Source: Hyphomicrobium sp. NDB2Meth4
GTDB taxonomy: Bacteria; Pseudomonadota; Alphaproteobacteria; Rhizobiales; Hyphomicrobiaceae
Reading direction: 5' to 3'
DNA: 64,000 bases
Assembly (NCBI RefSeq): GCF_900117445.1
Contig: NZ_FPEJ01000013.1
Coordinates: 248,001 to 312,000 of the forward strand
Position 1 is the stretch's first letter. Each line of letters begins with the position of its first letter. The notes below the pieces were generated by a model, which did no database searches, was not told the DNA's origin, and saw only the letters and a list, made by a program, of their open reading frames with translations. A program made the position numbers and the translations under genes. Below are positions 45,307-53,425 of this stretch, in pieces.

Positions 45307-45855
45307 ATGGTTAGCCCCTTGAAGGAAATGAGTTCGTCCCCGAATCCCGCAACCGGTGCCGATGACACTGTGCTGGCGGAGCTGAGGGCGAGCGTCAGTG
45401 CTCTGGCCAAGGAAGTGGCCGAAGTTGCCGAGAGTCGTGCCCGCGCGGCTGCCGGCAAGATAGGCGATGCAGCCGATGCCGGCACCACCGAGCTTCGCCG
45501 CAGCATCCGCAGCCAGCCTGTTCTCGCAATGGGTGTTGCAGCAGCAGCGGGCGCACTCATTGCACTCGCTGTCGTCCCCCGGCGCTCTCATCCGCGTTCA
45601 GCATGGGACCGACTTCCATCGCTTGAGAAGTGGTCGCCCAACGTGACCCGTTCCGATCTCTACGATTTCGCCGATACCATTCAGCGGTCGGTAACCCGCG
45701 CAGCCAGCGCCGCGGCCGCCCCGGTAACTCCAGCGCTGGAGCGCATGGTGGACGCTTTCTCGCGTGCCGACAGCTCCACGCTCAACGGCCTGGTCGATAA
45801 GCTTGGTGGCTGGTTCCAGAAGGCCCAGGACAAGGCGAAGGAAAAGATGCGCTGA
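45307..45855 (+). CDS. DUF883-like stress membrane protein with long C-terminus
   Basis: A 182-residue protein. The N-terminal half repeats the DUF883 design (LAKEVAEVAESRARAAAGKI, then RRSIRSQPVLAMGVAAAAGALIALAVV as a membrane segment). Unlike the minus-strand paralogues, it continues with a further 95 residues (DRLPSLEKWSPNV, YDFADTIQRSVTRAAS, LVDKLGGWFQKAQDKAKEK). GAGGAGACGG precedes the ATG. Controlled by the plus-strand EcfG-type promoter. Confidence 0.75.
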   Translation: MVSPLKEMSSSPNPATGADDTVLAELRASVSALAKEVAEVAESRARAAAGKIGDAADAGTTELRRSIRSQPVLAMGVAAAAGALIALAVVPRRSHPRSAWDRLPSLEKWSPNVTRSDLYDFADTIQRSVTRAASAAAAPVTPALERMVDAFSRADSSTLNGLVDKLGGWFQKAQDKAKEKMR

Positions 45856-45873
45856 CCCGAGGTCAACGCAATC

Positions 45874-46800
45874 TCAAGGGCGGCCGTCGGGCAGAGGAAT
45901 GAATTCCTCCAGGTCGCCCGGGACCGGCTGAAAGCGCTTAGCCTTCCAATCCGCTTTGGCCGCGTCGATCCGGTCCTTCGATGACGACACGAAGTTCCAC
46001 CAGATGTGACGCGGCCCATCCATGGGCTCGCCGCCCAGCAGCATCAGGCGGGCCTGGGACAGCGCGAGGATTGATATTCGGTCGCCAGGCTTGAACACCA
46101 GCAGGCGGCCCGCGCCGAAGCTGTCGCCTGCGATATCGATCTCACCCGATGCGATATAGACCGCGCGCTCGTCGTAGTCGGCATCGAGTGGCAGGACCGC
46201 ACCCGGCGCCAGCACGGCTTCGGCATAGAAGCTCGGATGCGGGAACTCGGTCGGCGAGGTTTGCCCGAACATCTGTCCCATGATCAGCCGAACTGTCTTG
46301 CCCTCTCCGGTGATGCGCGGAATCTGATCGGCACTCACATGCTTGAATGTCGGCGCGCTTTCCTCATGCGATTTTGGCAGCGCCGCCCACGCCTGAATGC
46401 CGAACAGCCGCGGTCCCAACGCCTTCTGCTCCGGCGAGGTGCGCTCGGAGTGAACGATGCCTACACCCGCTGACATCAGGTTCAATGCGCCCGGTCGGAT
46501 AGCCATCGCGGTTCCGAGGCTATCGCGATGCATGATCTCGCCATCGAACAGATACGTCACCGTCGCCAGCCCGATGTGAGGATGCGGGCGCACGTCGATG
46601 CCGGTGCCTATGAGGAACTCGGCCGGGCCCATCTGATCGAAAAAGATGAAAGGTCCAACCATCTGCCGCCCGGCCGCCGGTAGCGCACGGCGCACCGAGA
46701 AACCGCCAAGATCGCGCGCCCGCGGCACGATAACCTGCTCCAGTGCATCGCAGGCATGTGCATCGCCCGGTTGCGGGTCCTCGGTCGGTGTCCAGCTCAT
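45874..46800 (-). CDS. pirin family protein
   Basis: A 308-residue bicupin of the pirin family. FSVRRALPAAGRQMVGPFIFFDQMGPAEF, DVRPHPHIGLATVTYLFDG and GVGIVHSERTSPEQ carry the metal ligands (His-His, His-Glu) of the N-terminal cupin. Bacterial pirins may act as quercetinases or redox regulators; which applies is not visible. I start at the ATG at 46800, which has GGAAGGA upstream; the open frame extends a further 25 codons. Confidence 0.92.
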   Translation of the reverse strand: MSWTPTEDPQPGDAHACDALEQVIVPRARDLGGFSVRRALPAAGRQMVGPFIFFDQMGPAEFLIGTGIDVRPHPHIGLATVTYLFDGEIMHRDSLGTAMAIRPGALNLMSAGVGIVHSERTSPEQKALGPRLFGIQAWAALPKSHEESAPTFKHVSADQIPRITGEGKTVRLIMGQMFGQTSPTEFPHPSFYAEAVLAPGAVLPLDADYDERAVYIASGEIDIAGDSFGAGRLLVFKPGDRISILALSQARLMLLGGEPMDGPRHIWWNFVSSSKDRIDAAKADWKAKRFQPVPGDLEEFIPLPDGRP

Positions 46801-46865
46801 GTGTTGCGGTCCTTCCTGTTGCGGTATACGTCGTGCGGCCGACCAGCGATGACAAGGAGAGCGGG

Positions 46866-47591
46866 ATGTCAGCACGTCTGCATGGCAAGGTTGCCATCGT
46901 AACCGGAGTTAGTCACGACGGACAGGTCGGGCAGGCAGTCGCCAAGGCGCTCGCCAAGGAAGGCGCCTCGCTCACTATCTGCGCACGCAGCAAGGACAAC
47001 GTCGTCGCCCGCGCCGCTGAGCTGAAGGCGGAGGGCGCCAATGTAATTCCAGTGGTCGCTTCTCTCACCGACGAAGCCGACGTGAAGCGTCTGGTCTCCG
47101 AAACCGTGTCAGCTCTGGGCCGCGTCGATATCGTCGTCAATCTCGCTGGCGGACTGACTGTCTACAAGTCGTCCGCCGAGGTGACGCTCGATGAATGGAC
47201 CCGCGAAGTGAACAACAACGTGCTGAGCGCGTTCCTTCTCACCCGCGAGGTCTTTCCCCACATGGCCAAAACCGGTGGCGGGTCGATCATCAATTTTGCG
47301 CGCGCCGGCAACGCGCAGGCGAACATGCTGCCCTACAACGTCGCCAAGGCCGGTGTCGTAGCCCTGACGCGCACCTTCGCGCTCGAAGGCAAGGACGCAC
47401 ACATCCGCGTCAACGCGGTTGGCCCTGGTCTCGTCGATACGGCTTCCAACGTCGCCATGATGAAGCCCAAGGACACCGACAAGTGGGCCAAGCGTGACGA
47501 GATCGCCGATGTCGTCGTGTTTCTTGCTTCGCCATCGTCGGTTGGCGTGACCGGACAGCTCATCGACGTGACAGGCTGGGGCCTCAGCTGA
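46866..47591 (+). CDS. SDR family NAD(P)-dependent oxidoreductase
   Basis: A 241-residue short-chain dehydrogenase/reductase. The cofactor motif is modified: GKVAIVTGVSHDGQVGQAVAKAL in place of TGxxxGIG. The NAG-type motif reads NLAGGL. In the usual active site the serine lies in SIINFARAG, with Ala or Gly at the SYK position (the tyrosine would be in LPYNVAKAG, so YxxxK is intact). C-terminus GQLIDVTGWGLS. Substrate unknown. Divergent from the pirin gene. A mutated P-loop suggests altered cofactor use. Confidence 0.85.
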   Translation: MSARLHGKVAIVTGVSHDGQVGQAVAKALAKEGASLTICARSKDNVVARAAELKAEGANVIPVVASLTDEADVKRLVSETVSALGRVDIVVNLAGGLTVYKSSAEVTLDEWTREVNNNVLSAFLLTREVFPHMAKTGGGSIINFARAGNAQANMLPYNVAKAGVVALTRTFALEGKDAHIRVNAVGPGLVDTASNVAMMKPKDTDKWAKRDEIADVVVFLASPSSVGVTGQLIDVTGWGLS

Positions 47592-47613
47592 CACCCACGG
47601 CTATTCGGCGCGG

Positions 47614-47979
47614 CTAGCCGGCAGCCACTTCGGTCTTCTTCTCGGCGAACTGGTTGTAGGCTTCGAGTGCATGGGCGGCGTACATCACCGAAGGTCCGGC
47701 GCCCATGTATATCGCCATGCCGAGCGTCTCGAGGATTTCCTCCGACGAGGCGCCGCGGTCCGACGCCGCCTTCGCGTGGAAGGCGATGCAGTCATCGCAC
47801 CGCACGGCAACGCCGATGGCGAGCGCGATCAGCTCTTTCGTCTTGGTGTCGAGCGCGCCCGCCTTTGTGGCCGCCTGCGCAATCATCGAAAATGCCTTCA
47901 TGACGTCAGGCGCCCCGCCGCGCATCTCCTTGAGACCGCCGCTCAGGCTCCGAGTCATTTCGATCCAGTCATTGGACAT
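47614..47979 (-). CDS. carboxymuconolactone decarboxylase / AhpD-like protein
   Basis: A 121-residue protein with an AhpD-like fold. The redox pair is in RCDDCIAFHAKAA, the CxxC...H signature of peroxidase-type CMD proteins. TKELIALAIGVAV is also typical. GGGAGG precedes the ATG. It is followed upstream on the same strand by an ArsR-type regulator gene with cysteine sensors (48006-48323), so peroxide, organic hydroperoxide or persulfide detoxification is plausible by context. Confidence 0.88.
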   Translation of the reverse strand: MSNDWIEMTRSLSGGLKEMRGGAPDVMKAFSMIAQAATKAGALDTKTKELIALAIGVAVRCDDCIAFHAKAASDRGASSEEILETLGMAIYMGAGPSVMYAAHALEAYNQFAEKKTEVAAG

Positions 47980-48005
47980 AGGTACCTCCCGAACTCTGTG
48001 ATTGC

Positions 48006-48323
48006 TCAGCGGCGCGACTTTTTCTTGCGCGAGGAGCAGAACAAGTCGTCCAGCGTATCGATCAGCCGGCCGATGCGCTCATCCGCCAGCGAATAGTAGA
48101 TCGTCTGTGCCTCGCGCCGCGTCTTCACCAAACCTTCAGCGCGCAGCTTGGCGAGGTGCTGCGACAGCGCCGACTGCGCCAGCGGCACGACGCCCTCCAG
48201 CGCCGACACCGACCGTTCGCCGTCCTTCAGCTCGCACAGGATCATGAGCCGGTTTGCGTTGGCGAGCGCCTTTAGAAAGGACGCCGCGCGTTCGCTGTCG
48301 GTCATGAGATCCGATATATTCAT
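48006..48323 (-). CDS. ArsR-family regulator with SqrR/BigR-type cysteine pair
   Basis: A 105-residue winged-helix protein. Helix-turn-helix region PLAQSALSQHLAKLRAEGLV, wing TRREAQTIYYSLAD. Cys30 (RLMILCELKDG) and Cys96 (LDDLFCSSRKK) are 66 residues apart, the same spacing as C41/C107 in SqrR and C42/C108 in BigR, which form a tetrasulfide link on persulfide and lose DNA binding. So a sulfide- or persulfide-responsive repressor is likely. The start may be the ATG at 48305 instead. It probably controls its own gene and the downstream AhpD-like gene. Confidence 0.82.
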   Translation of the reverse strand: MNISDLMTDSERAASFLKALANANRLMILCELKDGERSVSALEGVVPLAQSALSQHLAKLRAEGLVKTRREAQTIYYSLADERIGRLIDTLDDLFCSSRKKKSRR

Positions 48324-48363
48324 AAACGCTAATGTAGTCGTCGCTTATATTGAGTCAAGCGAC

Positions 48364-50436
48364 CTAGCGCCACATCTCGCGCATCTTGGCGCCGACGTTG
48401 ATGCGTACTCCCGCATCCGGGCTCCGCGCGCTTTGACCTGGCGCAACGACCGGCCAGCTTCGCGTGTCGAAATGTTTGAGTAACCCATTTGGGATGAACC
48501 GCGTGCGCGAGGCGTAAACGTGCCTGTCGCCGTTGCTCGCCTGTCCGTGCGTGAAGAACCGCTGCGGCACGACGAGGTGCAGGTCGTCCTTCGCGCGCGT
48601 CATTGCTACATAGAGCAGCCGGCGTTCTTCCTCGATTTCCGCAGTCGATCCCGTTCCGAGGTCAGACGGCATGCAGCCATCGACCACGTTGAGCACGAAC
48701 ACCGACTTCCACTCCTGCCCTTTGGCGGAGTGGATCGTTGACAGGATGAGATAGTCCTCGTCCTGCATCGGAGGCCCGGATTCATCGCTGGTGGCGTCCG
48801 GCGGATCGAGCGTCAATTCGGTCAGGAACCGCTCGCGCGAAGGGTAGCCCGACGCGATCTGTTCGAGTTGCAACAAATCGGCCTGTCGCGGCTGCGCGTC
48901 CTCATGAAGGCGCTCAAGGTGAGGCTGATACCAGTGGCGTGCGTTGGCGATGTCGGCCGGCCATCCATCGCCGCCACCGGCCAGCGAAACGATTGCCTCG
49001 ACGAAGCCGGTCCAGTCGCTGCCGAGCACACGCGCAGGCGCCGGCATGTGCGATAGCACTTCGATGGGCGACGACGTCTCCACCATTGCATCGAGCACGC
49101 GCTGCGCCGTTGTCGGCCCGACGCCTGGCAGAAGCTGCAGCAGCCGGAAGCCGGCCACCCGGTCGCGCGGGTTCTCGGCAAACCGCAGCAGCGCCAGCAG
49201 ATCCTTCACGTGCGACGCATCGAGAAACTTGAGCCCGCCGAACTTCACGAACGGCACGTTGCGCTGGGCGAGTTCCACTTCCAGCGGTCCTGAGTGATGC
49301 GAGGTGCGGAACAGCACCGCCTGATGCTTCAGCAGCGCACCCGCCTCTCGGTTCTCCAGCACCCGCTCGACGATGTAGCGCGCTTGGTCCGCCTCATCGC
49401 GTACACCGACGAGCCGCGGCCGCGCGGCAGCCTCGCGATCGCTCCAAAGGTTCTTGGTGAACCGCTCCGAGGCCAGCTCGATCACAGCATTTGCCGCAGC
49501 AAGGATGGGGCGCGTCGAACGATAGTTGCGATCGAGCGTGACGACCTCTGCCGGCGGATCGAAGTGCTTGGGGAAGTCGAGAATGTTGCGCACGTTCGCA
49601 GCGCGGAACGAATAGATCGCCTGCGCGTCATCGCCGACCACCGTCAACCCGCGCCCGTCACGCTTCAGCCCCAGCAGGATCGACGCCTGCAACCGGTTGG
49701 TGTCCTGATACTCGTCGACGAGCACATGATCGAAGCGCGCGCCGATGTCTTCGGCAATCGCCGGCTCGCTCACCATCTGCGCCCAGTAGAGCAGCAGATC
49801 GTCGTAATCGAGCACGTTCTGGCGCTGCTTCTCTTCGACATACGTCGCAAACAGCTCCTTGAGCTCCTTCGACCACGCCACGCACCACTTGAACGAGGTG
49901 CCGAGCACATCGTCGATTGGCATCTCCGCGTTGACGCAGCGCGAGTATATGGAGAGGCACGTGCCCTTGGTCGGGAAGCGGCTTTCGGTTTTCGACAGGC
50001 CGAGGTTGTGCCGCACTAGGTTCATCAGGTCGGCGCTGTCTTCGCGGTCGTGGATCGTGAACGCCGGATCGAGCCCGATCTGCTCGGCGTATTCACGCAG
50101 CAGCCGCGCACCGATGCCGTGAAATGTTCCCGCCCACGCCAGCGCGTCGCTGGCGCCCCCACCTCTGCCACCCAGCACGTTGCGCGTGATCCGCTCAACG
50201 CGCCGCGTCATCTCCACCGACGCGCGCCGCGAGAACGTCATCAGCAGAATGCGGCGCGGGTCGGCACCGTTGAGAATGAGATGTGCAACTCGGTGCGCCA
50301 GCGTGTTGGTCTTGCCCGAGCCTGCACCCGCGATCACCAGCAGCGGCCCAGCCGGCCGCGCATCGCCCTCGCCAACGCCATGCTCCACGGCGCGGCGCTG
50401 TTCCAGGTTCAGCTTTTCGAGATGGGCGACAGCCAT
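48364..50436 (-). CDS. UvrD/Rep-type superfamily 1 helicase
   Basis: A 690-residue DNA helicase. Motif I VIAGAGSGKTNTLAHR; motif Ia LLMTFSRRASVEM; motif II DHVLVDEYQDTNRLQ; motif III TVVGDDAQAIYSFRAA; motif IV LDRNYRSTRPI; motif V STIHSAKGQEWKSVFV; motif VI RLLYVAMTRAKDDLHL. All are intact. Length and spacing fit UvrD/PcrA/Rep paralogues; the exact orthologue is not assigned. Role: DNA repair or restart of replication. Confidence 0.93.
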   Translation of the reverse strand: MAVAHLEKLNLEQRRAVEHGVGEGDARPAGPLLVIAGAGSGKTNTLAHRVAHLILNGADPRRILLMTFSRRASVEMTRRVERITRNVLGGRGGGASDALAWAGTFHGIGARLLREYAEQIGLDPAFTIHDREDSADLMNLVRHNLGLSKTESRFPTKGTCLSIYSRCVNAEMPIDDVLGTSFKWCVAWSKELKELFATYVEEKQRQNVLDYDDLLLYWAQMVSEPAIAEDIGARFDHVLVDEYQDTNRLQASILLGLKRDGRGLTVVGDDAQAIYSFRAANVRNILDFPKHFDPPAEVVTLDRNYRSTRPILAAANAVIELASERFTKNLWSDREAAARPRLVGVRDEADQARYIVERVLENREAGALLKHQAVLFRTSHHSGPLEVELAQRNVPFVKFGGLKFLDASHVKDLLALLRFAENPRDRVAGFRLLQLLPGVGPTTAQRVLDAMVETSSPIEVLSHMPAPARVLGSDWTGFVEAIVSLAGGGDGWPADIANARHWYQPHLERLHEDAQPRQADLLQLEQIASGYPSRERFLTELTLDPPDATSDESGPPMQDEDYLILSTIHSAKGQEWKSVFVLNVVDGCMPSDLGTGSTAEIEEERRLLYVAMTRAKDDLHLVVPQRFFTHGQASNGDRHVYASRTRFIPNGLLKHFDTRSWPVVAPGQSARSPDAGVRINVGAKMREMWR

Positions 50437-50509
50437 TTTCGCACTGATGGCCGATTCTCGTTTTGTTCACAAACGCGGCTAAGTGGTTTTCCGCAACTCC
50501 CTGCGCCGC

Positions 50510-50535
50510 GGAACGCCGGGGGCGACAAAGCCGTT
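50510..50535 (+). promoter_or_regulatory. EcfG-type stress promoter
   Basis: GGAAC, 17 nt, CGTT, directly before the small gene at 50559. It probably also serves the LigD phosphoesterase gene downstream, which starts 55 bp after the small gene. Confidence 0.6.
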
Positions 50536-50558
50536 GTTGCTCCACAGTGGAGGAACCA

Positions 50559-50738
50559 ATGCCCGGAAAAACCATAGACTTCGATGAAAAGAGCGAGGTT
50601 GGCGGCTTCAACCCCGAGCGTCACCGCGAAGCGATGAAGCCGCAGGTCGGTCCGACACCGACGGACGACCCCAGAAAGAAAGCGGCTCAGGACCTAAAGG
50701 AGAAGGTCGTCGGCAAGCCCCCGAAGTCCAAGGACTGA
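50559..50738 (+). CDS. small charged hypothetical protein
   Basis: A 59-residue protein (MPGKTIDFDEKSEVGGFNP start) that is rich in Lys, Asp and Pro and probably disordered. GGAGGAACC lies before the ATG. An EcfG-type promoter overlaps its 5' region, and the DNA-repair type LigD phosphoesterase gene follows. The frame extends upstream into the promoter, so the ATG at 50559 is preferred. Possibly a small stress protein. Confidence 0.6.
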   Translation: MPGKTIDFDEKSEVGGFNPERHREAMKPQVGPTPTDDPRKKAAQDLKEKVVGKPPKSKD

Positions 50739-50793
50739 AAAGATTAAGCTCCTCGGTCTAGGCTGAACGGGACGCAACGCGAAGCCTTCGACA

Positions 50794-51597
50794 ATGGCAG
50801 CCAAGCTTTCGACCTACCGCGCCAAGCGCGACTTCGAAAAGACCGAGGAGCCGAGCGGATCGAAGAAGGTCCGCAAGGCCGAGTACCCGCGCTTCGTCAT
50901 CCAGAAGCATGATGCGACGCGACTCCACTACGACCTTCGCCTCGAGCATGACGGCGTCTTTAAGTCGTGGGCTGTCACCAAGGGGCCATCGCTCAACCCG
51001 AAGGACAAACGCCTCGCTGTCGAGGTGGAAGATCATCCCCTCGACTACGGCGACTTCGAAGGCACCATCCCCAAGGGCGAGTACGGCGGCGGCACAGTGA
51101 TGCTGTGGGATCGCGGCTACTGGCTCCCCGAAGGCAACGAGAACATCGACGATGCTCTGAAGAAGGGCGAATTGAAGTTCGTGCTTGCCGGCGACAAGCT
51201 GAAGGGCAGCTACGTCCTCGTGCGCATGAAGGGTGACAAGTACGGCGGCAAGCGCAACAACTGGCTGCTGATCAAGCACAAGGACGAGTGGGCCTCGGAC
51301 GATGGCGAGGCGGCGCTGCGCAAGGACAAGTCCGTCGCCTCCGGCCGCACCATGGCGCAGATTGCGGCCGGCAAGGGCAAGGCGCCGACGCCGTTCATGC
51401 TGGCGGCGAACCATGCAATCAAGCCTGACGCGGTTTGGAGCACCGATGGCAACGAACCGCCATCAGAGCCAAAGCCGGCGCGCCGCACCGCGACCCGCCG
51501 AGCGACTTCGACAAAGCCCAAGACGGCAAGAGGGAAGACGGCAACAGCGAAGGCCGTGAAAGCGAAGATTGCCCCGGCGCGTGCGGCCAAGCGCTGA
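50794..51597 (+). CDS. stand-alone LigD 3'-phosphoesterase domain protein
   Basis: A 267-residue protein that carries only the 3'-phosphoesterase (PE) domain of the NHEJ ligase LigD, here with no ligase or polymerase domain. The core reads FVIQKHDATRLHYDLRLEHDG, SWAVTKGPSL and EDHPLDYGDFEGTIPKGEYG, with the His and Asp metal ligands. The C-terminal 60 residues are a Lys/Arg/Ala/Thr tail like that of a histone, suggesting DNA binding. PE domains trim 3'-phosphates and ribonucleotides. EcfG-type promoter upstream. Followed by an AAG-type glycosylase gene. Confidence 0.88.
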   Translation: MAAKLSTYRAKRDFEKTEEPSGSKKVRKAEYPRFVIQKHDATRLHYDLRLEHDGVFKSWAVTKGPSLNPKDKRLAVEVEDHPLDYGDFEGTIPKGEYGGGTVMLWDRGYWLPEGNENIDDALKKGELKFVLAGDKLKGSYVLVRMKGDKYGGKRNNWLLIKHKDEWASDDGEAALRKDKSVASGRTMAQIAAGKGKAPTPFMLAANHAIKPDAVWSTDGNEPPSEPKPARRTATRRATSTKPKTARGKTATAKAVKAKIAPARAAKR

Positions 51598-51640
51598 ATG
51601 CACTAATCTGCCCGCGACCCCGATCGCGGAACCCCGCCGA

Positions 51641-52273
51641 ATGCGCGCCACGCCGAGAGACGCTGCCACCTCCGAGCATCTGCATCCGATCCACCGCGCC
51701 GACCTGCCTAGCGGCACGATCGCGCTTGCGCGCTTTCTCATCGGCAAGGTTCTGGTGCGCGAGGACGGCGCAAGCTTTCTCACTGGCCGCATCGTCGAAA
51801 CCGAAGCATATCCGCCAGGCGATGACGCTGCGCATCACCGCAGCGGACGTACGGCACGCAACGCATCGCTGTTTCTCGCGCATGGCCACGTCTACGTTTA
51901 TCGCGCTTACGGTACGGCGATGATGCTCAACGTTTCGAGCGAGGCCGACGGCGTGGGCGGCGGCGTCCTGATCCGCGCGGCCGAGCCTCTCTCCGGCATC
52001 GATGTTATGCGTGCCCGGCGCGGCACCGACGACATTCGCCGCCTCGCACGCGGACCCGGCTGCCTTGCCCAGGCGTTCGACATCGGCTTTGCGTTGGACG
52101 GCGACGCTTATGGTGCCGGCAATGCGCTCTGGTTCGCCGACGACCGATCGAAGCCACCGCGCATCGCCCGCTCGGTCCGCATCGGCATCACGCGCAATGC
52201 CGATAAGCCCTGGCGCTTCTTCGTGCGCGGCAGTCCGTTCGTCAGTGGCCCTGCAAAGCTCAATCGCGCGTGA
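51641..52273 (+). CDS. DNA-3-methyladenine glycosylase (AAG/Mpg family)
   Basis: About 210 residues of the AAG family, which removes alkylated purines and hypoxanthine. The signatures ARFLIGKVLVRED, GRIVETEAYPPGDDAAHH, ASLFLAHGHVYVYRAYG and LIRAAEPLSG are family hallmarks; the catalytic Glu is in VETEAY. The open frame runs back to 51569 inside the LigD-PE gene; I start at the ATG at 51641 (MRATPRD). Base-excision repair next to the LigD phosphoesterase. Confidence 0.94.
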   Translation: MRATPRDAATSEHLHPIHRADLPSGTIALARFLIGKVLVREDGASFLTGRIVETEAYPPGDDAAHHRSGRTARNASLFLAHGHVYVYRAYGTAMMLNVSSEADGVGGGVLIRAAEPLSGIDVMRARRGTDDIRRLARGPGCLAQAFDIGFALDGDAYGAGNALWFADDRSKPPRIARSVRIGITRNADKPWRFFVRGSPFVSGPAKLNRA

Positions 52274-52282
52274 AGCGCCCGA

Positions 52283-53419
52283 CTAGGCGATCACGCCGCC
52301 GATGCGGCGGTAGATGAACGGTGGTGCCGGCGCCTGCGATTCCCGCTCGGCAATGGCCGCAAACTCTTCGTGCCACGGCGACTTCTCACACGCCGGATCG
52401 GCATTGCAGGCATCGCCTGTCATCATCAGCGCCTGGCAGCGGCAGCCGCCCCAATCGATCTCGCGCCGGTCGCACGAGGCGCACGGCTCCTTCATCCAGG
52501 CGGTGCCCCGAAACTTCTGAAAGGCCTCGCCACGGAACCATATGTCCGCCAGCGCCTTCTCGCGCACGCTGTCGACGGAAATACCAGGGATGTCCTGGCA
52601 CGCATGGCACGGCAGCACTTTGCCCGTCGGGGTAATGTCGATCAGGCTGCGGCCCCAACCGCCCATGCACGGCTTCGGGCGAACGGCGTAGTGATCGTGT
52701 GCAACCACGTCGAACACGAGCACGCCTTTGAGGCGCTCCTTGGCTGCGTTGGTGATCTCCACCGATTTGAGAAACTGCTCGCGCGTCGGAATCAGCGCCG
52801 CCCGGTTCTTCAAAGCCCACGAATAATACTGCGTATGCGCAACCTCGATGCGCCCGGCGCCGATCTGGACCGCATAGTCGATCATCGCCGGAAGGTTCTC
52901 GATATTCTGGCGATGAATGACGGCGTTGAGCGTCAGCGGAAGCCCAAGCTCGCGCACCCAGTCCGCGAACGCGCGCTTTTTCTCAGAGCCACCCTTGTAT
53001 CCGCAGATGCGCTGGGCGTTGTCCGGGTCGACGTCCTGTATCGAAAGCTGGACATGATCCAGCCCGATCTTCGCCAGCCGCTCCAGCCGCTCGCGCGTCA
53101 GCGTCACGCCAGAGGTGATGAGATTGGTGTAAAGGCCGGCGGCGACGGCACCCTCGAGGATTTCCTCGAGATCCAACCTGAGTGTAGGCTCGCCGCCGGA
53201 TAAGTGGAGCTGCAGCACACCGAGTTCCGCCGCCTGACGAAACACTTGGCACCACTCCTCTGCCGATAGCTCGTTGCCGCGCTCCATTTCCAAGGGGTTG
53301 GAGCAATAGGGACACTGCAACGGGCAGCGATAGGTGAGTTCGGCCAACAGGCCGATCGGCGCCCGCGTATATGCGGGCGCAGAGGCATCGAGCGCGTCAA
53401 GCGGCTTCAGCTCGGTCAT
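52283..53419 (-). CDS. pqqE: PqqE radical SAM enzyme of PQQ synthesis
   Basis: PqqE crosslinks Glu and Tyr of the PqqA precursor peptide, the first step of pyrroloquinoline quinone synthesis. The radical SAM motif CPLQCPYCSN (CxxxCxxC) is near residue 32. A C-terminal SPASM domain holds cysteines in CMGGWGRS, CHACQD, CASCDRREIDWGGCRCQ. 378 residues, full length. PqqE needs PqqD as a chaperone, but no pqqD is present here. Third gene of pqqBCE; 6 bp after pqqC. Confidence 0.97.
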   Translation of the reverse strand: MTELKPLDALDASAPAYTRAPIGLLAELTYRCPLQCPYCSNPLEMERGNELSAEEWCQVFRQAAELGVLQLHLSGGEPTLRLDLEEILEGAVAAGLYTNLITSGVTLTRERLERLAKIGLDHVQLSIQDVDPDNAQRICGYKGGSEKKRAFADWVRELGLPLTLNAVIHRQNIENLPAMIDYAVQIGAGRIEVAHTQYYSWALKNRAALIPTREQFLKSVEITNAAKERLKGVLVFDVVAHDHYAVRPKPCMGGWGRSLIDITPTGKVLPCHACQDIPGISVDSVREKALADIWFRGEAFQKFRGTAWMKEPCASCDRREIDWGGCRCQALMMTGDACNADPACEKSPWHEEFAAIAERESQAPAPPFIYRRIGGVIA

Positions 53420-53425
53420 TGCCGC

